The notes beneath the pieces were generated by a model. The model was not told the origin of the DNA. It did no database searches and saw only the letters and a list, made by a program, of their open reading frames with translations. The translations under genes and the position numbers were made by a program. 64,000 nt of DNA from Apostichopus japonicus (taxonomy: Eukaryota; Echinodermata; Holothuroidea; Aspidochirotida; Stichopodidae). Below, piece by piece: positions 52,539-61,294 of this stretch (positions are counted from its first letter, which is position 1; each line of letters opens with the position of its first letter). The DNA lies in NCBI RefSeq assembly GCF_037975245.1, contig NC_092571.1:15621917-15685916 (forward strand). Direction: 5' to 3'.

Positions 52539-55229
52539 TTAGTCATGTCCTTCCTGAATGTTCAGCCCATGAGGTTGAATGGTACGAAGGCGTTGCATCC
52601 AGAGCCTCTCTCTGCTGATACGTACTAGGTCAGGACGGCTACCTAAGGATTCAATCCCCTGTAGGGACATGTCGTTAATGGTATGGTTGGGAAGGTTAAA
52701 ATGTTCTCCAACTGGGGTCTCAGTCTTCATGGTGTTGACTGTGGATCTGTGACCATAGAAACGCTTCTTGAGGGTGGTTTTGGTTTCGCCAACATACTGG
52801 ATGCCGCAAACTCTACAAGAGATCAGATAGATGACATTGGTGGTAGTGCAAGTGATGTGACCCTTAGTCTTGTGTGTGAGTTGCATGCTGTGGCTGGTGA
52901 TGGAATTGGATTCAACAATGTGGTGGCTGCAGACGATGCATCTCGAAGTACGATCACATTTGAAGGTACCATGCTGAATGGGTGTGGGGTTAGAAGTAAG
53001 AGGTGGAACAGCAGCACGTACAAGAAGGTCTCGTAGGTTGCGTGGTCGTCTGTAGGCGATGATGGGTTTTTCAGGGATGGCTCGTTGGAGTCTATCTGAA
53101 GTGAGGAGAATGTTGTGGTTGTTAGAGGTGATTTTCTGAAGGGGAGGAAGATTTGGGTGGAAAGTAACAACGAGGGGCAGCTTGTTGTCGCAATCTCGTC
53201 CCTTTTTGTCCTTCACTGCCAAAGTAGATGATCTGGAAAGGGAGCGGACTCTCTGAATGGCTTCACGCACCCTTCTGGCACTATGGCCCCTGGCAATAAG
53301 GTGTTTTTCCAAAGCATCTGTATGGCGAATGAAAGAGGAATTGTTAGAGCAAATGCGACGAAGACGTAGTGCTTGACTGTAGGCAATTCCAGACTTGCAG
53401 TGACGGGGATGGCAGCTTGAAGAATGGAGATACTGGTGTGTGTCTGTGGGCTTGGTGTATAAGTCTGTGGAGAGAGAACCGTGTTCCTTGCGAACAGTCA
53501 CATCGAGAAAGTTAACCTGTTGGTGAGAGTAATCAGAGGTGAATTTGATGGTGCTGTGGAAAGAATTGATATGATTGATGAAGGTGAGCAGGCTATCCTC
53601 ATCACTGGTCCAAATGAAGAAGATGTCATCGATGTAGCGCCACCAGATAAGGGGACGACACGGAGCCGTACTGAGCATGCGTTCTTCAAGGCTAGACATA
53701 AACAGGCATGCATAGGAAGGAGCCATCCTGGTTCCCATGGCTGTCCCGTGTCTTTGAAGGTAATGCTTGTCCATGAACGTGAAGTTGTTTTTGGTGAGAA
53801 CCTGTTGCATGAGAGCTTTGATGTCAGAGATGGGTGGACAAGGGTGGACCTTCTTAGACAGGGCTGCACACGTGGCTGCGATACCTTCAGCATGAGGGAT
53901 GTTAGTGTACAGAGAAGTGACGTCGAAAGTACCGATGATGGCTGTACTGGGGATTTGGTTTTTGATATCTTCAAGTTTCCTGAGGAAATCTGGAGTGTCA
54001 TGGATATAAGAATTAATCTGAGGAACAAGAGGTTTGATGAAGTGGTCCACAAACAAGGATATCTTCTCGGTGGGGGACCCATTGCCCGAGATGATAGGCC
54101 TACCAGGGTTACCAGGCTTGTGAATTTTGGGCAGGAGATAAAACCTGGCTGCCTTACAGTCTGTGGGAGAAAGGAAAGAAACAGCCTTCTTAGAGATCTG
54201 GTTCCGCTGGTACATATCAGTGATGGTCTGTTTTATCTGCTGGGAGAAAATATCTGTGGGATCAGAATCAAGAAGAGTGTAAATATCACTGTTGGAGAGA
54301 TGACGCATGGCTTCCTTGATGTAATCCTGTCGATCCTGGATGACAACTGCAGAACCTTTGTCGGCTGGCTTGATGATAATGTCACTGCGAGACATCAGTG
54401 AGGAGAGTGCTGTTCGCTCATCTCTTGGAAGGTTGTCGTGTGTTCTGCGGAGAGGAGAGTTTGACTGGTTAGTCTCAGAGCTGACGACCTGTGTGTAGGC
54501 TTCTAAAACAGGGACTCTGTTCTTAGGAGGCATCCAAGAACTTTTCTTGCAGAAGGGTTCCCGTTCAGTTGGAGGATCATCTAGGAAAAACTCACGAAGG
54601 CGAATTCTGCGAAAGAAATGAGTAAGATCTTGACTCAGTTCCGCTTGGTCAAATGCTGGAGGAGTAGGACAGAAGTTGAGTCCTTTGGAGAGAAGCCTAA
54701 GGTCTGCACTGGTAAGAGTAGAAGAAGATAAGTTAACAACTGCAGTTGAGGATGGTGGTGCAGACTCAGATGGAGTCTGGGGCCTTCTAAAACGGTTGCA
54801 AGCGGTACGTTTGCGTCTTTTCTGAAGGTCAGTCATTTTCTTATTTCTTCTTTCTGTGAGTGCAATGTTCTGCTGAGACAAACACAAGTTAATTTTGTTA
54901 GTGTACTGAGTCCATTCGTCATCGGTGCAGCATGACTGTAATTCAAGCTTCAGCCTCAGGATATCATCGTTGAGGCTATCTAAGGACGATTGGCAGTGTT
55001 TGGTGAGGATGTTGATGAGACGGATGGAGGTGCTGTGTAAGACTCGGTTCCACTCTCTCTGGAGTCCTGGAGGGAGTGTCCCTAGTGCTGGTTGGTGTGT
55101 GACCTGTAGACCTGAGGGAATAATGCGAGAGAGAGAGTAGAACCTGTAGTTGGAAAGATGGAAAGAATAGCGCTGGGATTTCTGCATCAATTTTCGGAGC
55201 TTCTGAAACAAAAGAAAATGGTGAGACAT
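52539..55229 (-). CDS. Penelope-like element copy 1: reverse transcriptase + GIY-YIG endonuclease
   Basis: 896 residues from the ATG at 55229; the frame is open without ATG up to 55388. Same domain order as copy 5, described there. Differences from the other copies include Asn in place of Ile in the open stretch before the ATG and Ser in place of Leu in the N-terminal KHCQSSLDSL. No stop or frameshift. A pyrimidine tract and TTTTGTTTCAG precede KLRKLMQ just after the ATG, so an intron that removes this start is possible. Confidence 0.9.
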   Translation of the reverse strand: MSHHFLLFQKLRKLMQKSQRYSFHLSNYRFYSLSRIIPSGLQVTHQPALGTLPPGLQREWNRVLHSTSIRLINILTKHCQSSLDSLNDDILRLKLELQSCCTDDEWTQYTNKINLCLSQQNIALTERRNKKMTDLQKRRKRTACNRFRRPQTPSESAPPSSTAVVNLSSSTLTSADLRLLSKGLNFCPTPPAFDQAELSQDLTHFFRRIRLREFFLDDPPTEREPFCKKSSWMPPKNRVPVLEAYTQVVSSETNQSNSPLRRTHDNLPRDERTALSSLMSRSDIIIKPADKGSAVVIQDRQDYIKEAMRHLSNSDIYTLLDSDPTDIFSQQIKQTITDMYQRNQISKKAVSFLSPTDCKAARFYLLPKIHKPGNPGRPIISGNGSPTEKISLFVDHFIKPLVPQINSYIHDTPDFLRKLEDIKNQIPSTAIIGTFDVTSLYTNIPHAEGIAATCAALSKKVHPCPPISDIKALMQQVLTKNNFTFMDKHYLQRHGTAMGTRMAPSYACLFMSSLEERMLSTAPCRPLIWWRYIDDIFFIWTSDEDSLLTFINHINSFHSTIKFTSDYSHQQVNFLDVTVRKEHGSLSTDLYTKPTDTHQYLHSSSCHPRHCKSGIAYSQALRLRRICSNNSSFIRHTDALEKHLIARGHSARRVREAIQRVRSLSRSSTLAVKDKKGRDCDNKLPLVVTFHPNLPPLQKITSNNHNILLTSDRLQRAIPEKPIIAYRRPRNLRDLLVRAAVPPLTSNPTPIQHGTFKCDRTSRCIVCSHHIVESNSITSHSMQLTHKTKGHITCTTTNVIYLISCRVCGIQYVGETKTTLKKRFYGHRSTVNTMKTETPVGEHFNLPNHTINDMSLQGIESLGSRPDLVRISRERLWMQRLRTIQPHGLNIQEGHD

Positions 55230-55439
55230 GGTGAAAGCAGCGAGATGAGTATATGATAAAAATGAAATGAAAAACTGAAACACAAGATTACAAATACAAG
55301 TACAAATACAAAGTAGATAAGGGGGATCACCCGAAGGGATACAGTAACAGAGCAGCTGAAAAACAAAATGAAATAAAACTGTTAGCAAACTGCTTATCCA
55401 CTAGAGAGCCTGTGTAATAGAATGTGTAAAAGTAAGTTG

Positions 55440-55478
55440 GCCTGACGTTTCGATCCTAGCAGGATCTTCTTCAGAGGC
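55440..55478 (-). ncRNA. Hammerhead-ribozyme-like motif, Penelope copy 2/1 linker
   Basis: Same 39-nt motif as at 52187-52225, between the stop of copy 2 and the open frame of copy 1. Cleavage here would cut a tandem transcript into unit lengths. Confidence 0.6.
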
Positions 55479-55789
55479 TAAATGACAAGTTACAGTAACA
55501 GAGGGGACAAAAACACGCACAGAATACAGACAGGTTAATGAGCACGGTGAACACAATGAGATGGATGAAAGGGGATTATAAGTAGAAAGCAACAGGAGAA
55601 GAGGAGAGGAAGGAGATAAACTGTGGAGGGACAAAGAGAGGATTAAAGGCACAGGGTGAGGAATAAACTGGAGAGGGACAAAGACAGAAAGGTGTGAAGA
55701 AAAATGGAGGGGAAGAGAGCTGTAAGAGGAAGAGTGAAAGGGGGGGGGGGAAGGGAGAAAGGGGAGAAGGAGTAGGGAACAGAGGAAAG

Positions 55790-58480
55790 TTAGTCATGTC
55801 CTTCCTGAATGTTCAGCCCATGAGGTTGAATGGTACGAAGGCGTTGCATCCAGAGCCTCTCTCTGCTGATACGTACTAGGTCAGGACGGCTACCTAAGGA
55901 TTCAATCCCCTGTAGGGACATGTCGTTAATGGTATGGTTGGGAAGGTTAAAATGTTCTCCAACTGGGGTCTCAGTCTTCATGGTGTTGACTGTGGATCTG
56001 TGACCATAGAAACGCTTCTTGAGGGTGGTTTTGGTTTCGCCAACATACTGGATGCCGCAAACTCTACAAGAGATCAGATAGATGACATTGGTGGTAGTGC
56101 AAGTGATGTGACCCTTAGTCTTGTGTGTGAGTTGCATGCTGTGGCTGGTGATGGAATTGGATTCAACAATGTGGTGGCAGAAGACGATGCATCTCGAAGT
56201 ACGATCACATTTGAAGGTACCATGCTGAATGGGTGTGGGGTTAGAAGTAAGAGGTGGAACAGCAGCACGTACAAGAAGGTCTCGTAGGTTGCGTGGTCGT
56301 CTGTAGGCGATGATGGGTTTTTCAGGGATGGCTCGTTGGAGTCTATCTGAAGTGAGGAGAATGTTGTGGTTGTTAGAGGTGATTTTCTGAAGGGGAGGAA
56401 GATTTGGGTGGAAAGTAACAACGAGGGGCAGCTTGTTGTCGCAATCTCGTCCCTTTTTGTCCTTCACTGCCAAAGTAGATGATCTGGAAAGGGAGCGGAC
56501 TCTCTGAATGGCTTCACGCACCCTTCTGGCACTATGGCCCCTGGCAATAAGGTGTTTTTCCAAAGCATCTGTATGGCGAATGAAAGAGGAATTGTTAGAG
56601 CAAATGCGACGAAGACGTAGTGCTTGACTGTAGGCAATTCCAGACTTGCAGTGACGGGGATGGCAGCTTGAAGAATGGAGATACTGGTGTGTGTCTGTGG
56701 GCTTGGTGTATAAGTCTGTGGAGAGAGAACCGTGTTCCTTGCGAACAGTCACATCGAGAAAGTTAACCTGTTGGTGAGAGTAATCAGAGGTGAATTTGAT
56801 GGTGCTGTGGAAAGAATTGATATGATTGATGAAGGTGAGCAGGCTATCCTCATCACTGGTCCAAATGAAGAAGATGTCATCGATGTAGCGCCACCAGATA
56901 AGGGGACGACACGGAGCCGTACTGAGCATGCGTTCTTCAAGGCTAGACATAAACAGGCATGCATAGGAAGGAGCCATCCTGGTTCCCATGGCTGTCCCGT
57001 GTCTTTGAAGGTAATGCTTGTCCATGAACGTGAAGTTGTTTTTGGTGAGAACCTGTTGCATGAGAGCTTTGATGTCAGAGATGGGTGGACAAGGGTGGAC
57101 CTTCTTAGACAGGGCTGCACACGTGGCTGCGATACCTTCAGCATGAGGGATGTTAGTGTACAGAGAAGTGACGTCGAAAGTACCGATGATGGCTGTACTG
57201 GGGATTTGGTTTTTGATATCTTCAAGTTTCCTGAGGAAATCTGGAGTGTCATGGATATAAGAATTAATCTGAGGAACAAGAGGTTTGATGAAGTGGTCCA
57301 CAAACAAGGATATCTTCTCGGTGGGGGACCCATTGCCCGAGATGATAGGCCTACCAGGGTTACCAGGCTTGTGAATTTTGGGCAGGAGATAAAACCTGGC
57401 TGCCTTACAGTCTGTGGGAGAAAGGAAAGAAACAGCCTTCTTAGAGATCTGGTTCCGCTGGTACATATCAGTGATGGTCTGTTTTATCTGCTGGGAGAAA
57501 ATATCTGTGGGATCAGAATCAAGAAGAGTGTAAATATCACTGTTGGAGAGATGACGCATGGCTTCCTTGATGTAATCCTGTCGATCCTGGATGACAACTG
57601 CAGAACCTTTGTCGGCTGGCTTGATGATAATGTCACTGCGAGACATCAGTGAGGAGAGTGCTGTTCGCTCATCTCTTGGAAGGTTGTCGTGTGTTCTGCG
57701 GAGAGGAGAGTTTGACTGGTTAGTCTCAGAGCTGACGACCTGTGTGTAGGCTTCTAAAACAGGGACTCTGTTCTTAGGAGGCATCCAAGAACTTTTCTTG
57801 CAGAAGGGTTCCCGTTCAGTTGGAGGATCATCTAGGAAAAACTCACGAAGGCGAATTCTGCGAAAGAAATGAGTAAGATCTTGACTCAGTTCCGCTTGGT
57901 CAAATGCTGGAGGAGTAGGACAGAAGTTGAGTCCTTTGGAGAGAAGCCTAAGGTCTGCACTGGTAAGAGTAGAAGAAGATAAGTTAACAACTGCAGTTGA
58001 GGATGGTGGTGCAGACTCAGATGGAGTCTGGGGCCTTCTAAAACGGTTGCAAGCGGTACGTTTCCGTCTTTTCTGAAGGTCAGTCATTTTCTTATTTCTT
58101 CTTTCTGTGAGTGCAATGTTCTGCTGAGACAAACACAAGTTAATTTTGTTAGTGTACTGAGTCCATTCGTCATCGGTGCAGCATGACTGTAATTCAAGCT
58201 TCAGCCTCAGGATATCATCGTTGAGGCTATCTAAGGACAATTGGCAGTGTTTGGTGAGGATGTTGATGAGACGGATGGAGGTGCTGTGTAAGACTCGGTT
58301 CCACTCTCTCTGGAGTCCTGGAGGGAGTGTCCCTAGTGCTGGTTGGTGTGTGACCTGTAGACCTGAGGGAATAATGCGAGAGAGAGAGTAGAACCTGTAG
58401 TTGGAAAGATGGAAAGAATAGCGCTGGGATTTCTGCATCAATTTTCGGAGCTTCTGAAACAAAAGAAAATGGTGAGACAT
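55790..58480 (-). CDS. Penelope-like element copy 2: reverse transcriptase + GIY-YIG endonuclease
   Basis: 896 residues from the ATG at 58480. Same as copy 1 except a few substitutions. One falls in the Cys-rich linker before the endonuclease: RCIVFCHH instead of RCIVCSHH, which moves a Cys by one place and may damage that zinc-binding candidate. Otherwise intact. Confidence 0.9.
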   Translation of the reverse strand: MSHHFLLFQKLRKLMQKSQRYSFHLSNYRFYSLSRIIPSGLQVTHQPALGTLPPGLQREWNRVLHSTSIRLINILTKHCQLSLDSLNDDILRLKLELQSCCTDDEWTQYTNKINLCLSQQNIALTERRNKKMTDLQKRRKRTACNRFRRPQTPSESAPPSSTAVVNLSSSTLTSADLRLLSKGLNFCPTPPAFDQAELSQDLTHFFRRIRLREFFLDDPPTEREPFCKKSSWMPPKNRVPVLEAYTQVVSSETNQSNSPLRRTHDNLPRDERTALSSLMSRSDIIIKPADKGSAVVIQDRQDYIKEAMRHLSNSDIYTLLDSDPTDIFSQQIKQTITDMYQRNQISKKAVSFLSPTDCKAARFYLLPKIHKPGNPGRPIISGNGSPTEKISLFVDHFIKPLVPQINSYIHDTPDFLRKLEDIKNQIPSTAIIGTFDVTSLYTNIPHAEGIAATCAALSKKVHPCPPISDIKALMQQVLTKNNFTFMDKHYLQRHGTAMGTRMAPSYACLFMSSLEERMLSTAPCRPLIWWRYIDDIFFIWTSDEDSLLTFINHINSFHSTIKFTSDYSHQQVNFLDVTVRKEHGSLSTDLYTKPTDTHQYLHSSSCHPRHCKSGIAYSQALRLRRICSNNSSFIRHTDALEKHLIARGHSARRVREAIQRVRSLSRSSTLAVKDKKGRDCDNKLPLVVTFHPNLPPLQKITSNNHNILLTSDRLQRAIPEKPIIAYRRPRNLRDLLVRAAVPPLTSNPTPIQHGTFKCDRTSRCIVFCHHIVESNSITSHSMQLTHKTKGHITCTTTNVIYLISCRVCGIQYVGETKTTLKKRFYGHRSTVNTMKTETPVGEHFNLPNHTINDMSLQGIESLGSRPDLVRISRERLWMQRLRTIQPHGLNIQEGHD

Positions 58481-58690
58481 GGTGAAAGCAGCGAGATGAG
58501 TATATGATAAAAATGAAATGAAAAACTGAAACACAAGAATACAAATACAAGTACAAATACAAAGTAGATAAGGAGGATCACCCGAAGGGATACAGTAACA
58601 GAGCAGCTGAAAAACAAAATGAAATAAAACTGTTAGCAAACTGCTTATCCACTAGAGAGCCTGTGTAATAGAATGTGTAAAAGTAAGTTG

Positions 58691-58729
58691 GCCTGACGTT
58701 TCGATCCTAGCAGGATCTTCTTCAGAGGC
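58691..58729 (-). ncRNA. Hammerhead-ribozyme-like motif, Penelope copy 3/2 linker
   Basis: Same 39-nt motif, unchanged, between the stop of copy 3 and the frame of copy 2. Confidence 0.6.
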
Positions 58730-59038
58730 TAAATGACAAGTTACAGTAACAGAGGGGACAAAAACACGCACAGAATACAGACAGGTTAATGAGCACGGTG
58801 AACACAATGAGATGGATGAAAGGGGATTATAAGTAGAAAGCAACAGGAGAAGAGGAGAGGAAGGAGATAAACTGTGGAGGGACAAAGAGAGGATTAAAGG
58901 CACAGGGTGAGGAATAAACTGGAGAGGGACAAAGACAGAAAGGTGTGAAGAAAAATGGAGGGGAAGAGAGCTGTAAGAGGAAGAGTGAAAGGGGGGGGGA
59001 AGGGAGAAAGGGGAGAAGGAGTAGGGAACAGAGGAAAG

Positions 59039-59959
59039 TTAGTCATGTCCTTCCTGAATGTTCAGCCCATGAGGTTGAATGGTACGAAGGCGTTGCATCC
59101 AGAGCCTCTCTCTGCTGATACGTACTAGGTCAGGACGGCTACCTAAGGATTCAATCCCCTGTAGGGACATGTCGTTAATGGTATGGTTGGGAAGGTTAAA
59201 ATGTTCTCCAACTGGGGTCTCAGTCTTCATGGTGTTGACTGTGGATCTGTGACCATAGAAACGCTTCTTGAGGGTGGTTTTGGTTTCGCCAACATACTGG
59301 ATGCCGCAAACTCTACAAGAGATCAGATAGATGACATTGGTGGTAGTGCAAGTGATGTGACCCTTAGTCTTGTGTGTGAGTTGCATGCTGTGGCTGGTGA
59401 TGGAATTGGATTCAACAATGTGGTGGCTGCAGACGATGCATCTCGAAGTACGATCACATTTGAAGGTACCATGCTGAATGGGTGTGGGGTTAGAAGTAAG
59501 AGGTGGAACAGCAGCACGTACAAGAAGATCTCGTAGGTTGCGTGGTCGTCTGTAGGCGATGATGGGTTTTTCAGGGATGGCTCGTTGGAGTCTATCTGAA
59601 GTGAGGAGAATGTTGTGGTTGTTAGAGGTGATTTTCTGAAGGGGAGGAAGATTTGGGTGGAAAGTAACAACGAGGGGCAGCTTGTTGTCGCAATCTCGTC
59701 CCTTTTTGTCCTTCACTGCCAAAGTAGATGATCTGGAAAGGGAGCGGACTCTCTGAATGGCTTCACGCACCCTTCTGGCACTATGGCCCCTGGCAATAAG
59801 GTGTTTTTCCAAAGCATCTGTATGGCGAATGAAAGAGGAATTGTTAGAGCAAATGCGACGAAGACGTAGTGCTTGACTGTAGGCAATTCCAGACTTGCAG
59901 TGACGGGGATGGCAGCTTGAAGAATGGAGATACTGGTGTGTGTCTGTGGGCTTGGTGTA
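59039..59959 (-). CDS. Penelope-like element copy 3, 5'-truncated
   Basis: Only the C-terminal third is present: from about YTKPTDTHQYLH to the end, including the Cys-rich linker and the GIY-YIG domain. The reverse-transcriptase catalytic motifs are missing. It stops at the A-run at 59959-59968, where the orientation flips. Confidence 0.85.
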   Translation of the reverse strand, partial: YTKPTDTHQYLHSSSCHPRHCKSGIAYSQALRLRRICSNNSSFIRHTDALEKHLIARGHSARRVREAIQRVRSLSRSSTLAVKDKKGRDCDNKLPLVVTFHPNLPPLQKITSNNHNILLTSDRLQRAIPEKPIIAYRRPRNLRDLLVRAAVPPLTSNPTPIQHGTFKCDRTSRCIVCSHHIVESNSITSHSMQLTHKTKGHITCTTTNVIYLISCRVCGIQYVGETKTTLKKRFYGHRSTVNTMKTETPVGEHFNLPNHTINDMSLQGIESLGSRPDLVRISRERLWMQRLRTIQPHGLNIQEGHD

Positions 59960-59968
59960 AAAAAAAAA
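59959..59968. other. Head-to-head junction of the Penelope array
   Basis: A 10-bp A run joins the - strand copy 3 (ending CTTGGTGT) to the + strand copy 4 (starting in AAAAACACCTTA). The two copies are cut at different element positions, about 150 bp apart. Confidence 0.85.
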
Positions 59969-60733
59969 CACCTTATAGCCAGGGGCCATAGTGCCAGAAG
60001 GGTGCGTGAAGCCATTCAGAGAGTCCGCTCCCTTTCCAGATCATCTACTTTGGCAGTGAAGGACAAAAAGGGACGAGATTGCGACAACAAGCTGCCCCTC
60101 GTTGTTACTTTCCACCCAAATCTTCCTCCCCTTCAGAAAATCACCTCTAACAACCACAACATTCTCCTCACTTCAGATAGACTCCAACGAGCCATCCCTG
60201 AAAAACCCATCATCGCCTACAGACGACCACGCAACCTACGAGACCTTCTTGTACGTGCTGCTGTTCCACCTCTTACTTCTAACCCCACACCCATTCAGCA
60301 TGGTACCTTCAAATGTGATCGTACTTCGAGATGCATCGTCTGCAGCCACCACATTGTTGAATCCAATTCCATCACCAGCCACAGCATGCAACTCACACAC
60401 AAGACTAAGGGTCACATCACTTGCACTACCACCAATGTCATCTATCTGATCTCTTGTAGAGTTTGCGGCATCCAGTATGTTGGCGAAACCAAAACCACCC
60501 TCAAGAAGCGTTTCTATGGTCACAGATCCACAGTCAACACCATGAAGACTGAGACCCCAGTTGGAGAACATTTTAACCTTCCCAACCATACCATTAACGA
60601 CATGTCCCTACAGGGGATTGAATCCTTAGGTAGCCGTCCTGACCTAGTACGTATCAGCAGAGAGAGGCTCTGGATGCAACGCCTTCGTACCATTCAACCT
60701 CATGGGCTGAACATTCAGGAAGGACATGACTAA
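59964..60733 (+). CDS. Penelope-like element copy 4, 5'-truncated, inverted
   Basis: Starts within KHLIARGHSARRV, about 50 codons later in the element than copy 3, and runs to the normal stop. It contains the GIY-YIG domain only. At the junction it reads CTTATAGCC against CTTATTGCC in copy 5. Confidence 0.85.
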
Positions 60734-61045
60734 CTTTCCTCTGTTCCCTACTCCTTCTCCCCTTTCTCCCTTCCCCCCCCCCCCTTTCACTCTTCCTCTT
60801 ACAGCTCTCTTCCCCTCCATTTTTCTTCACACCTTTCTGTCTTTGTCCCTCTCCAGTTTATTCCTCACCCTGTGCCTTTAATCCTCTCTTTGTCCCTCCA
60901 CAGTTTATCTCCTTCCTCTCCTCTTCTCCTGTTGCTTTCTACTTATAATCCCCTTTCATCCATCTCATTGTGTTCACCGTGCTCATTAACCTGTCTGTAT
61001 TCTGTGCGTGTTTTTGTCCCCTCTGTTACTGTAACTTGTCATTTA

Positions 61046-61084
61046 GCCTCTGAAGAAGATCCTGCTAGGATCGAAACGTCAGGC
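61046..61084 (+). ncRNA. Hammerhead-ribozyme-like motif, Penelope copy 4/5 linker
   Basis: Same 39-nt motif on the + strand, about 50 bp before the open frame of copy 5. The predicted new 5' end is AGGCCAACTT. Confidence 0.6.
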
Positions 61085-61294
61085 CAACTTACTTTTACAC
61101 ATTCTATTACACAGGCTCTCTAGTGGATAAGCAGTTTGCTAACAGTTTTATTTCATTTTGTTTTTCAGCTGCTCTGTTACTGTATCCCTTCGGGTGATCC
61201 TCCTTATCTACTTTGTATTTGTACTTGTATTTGTATTCTTGTGTTTCAGTTTTTCATTTCATTTTTATCATATACTCATCTCGCTGCTTTCACC

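Noticed and set aside
53498-54082. Out-of-frame 194- and 115-residue frames inside Penelope copies
   Set aside because: Alternate-frame shadows of the RT/endonuclease gene, without family motifs.
53481-54401. 306-residue frame antisense to the Penelope copies (also at 56732-57652 and 62123-63043)
   Set aside because: It lies opposite the reverse-transcriptase core and repeats in each copy only because the copies are identical.
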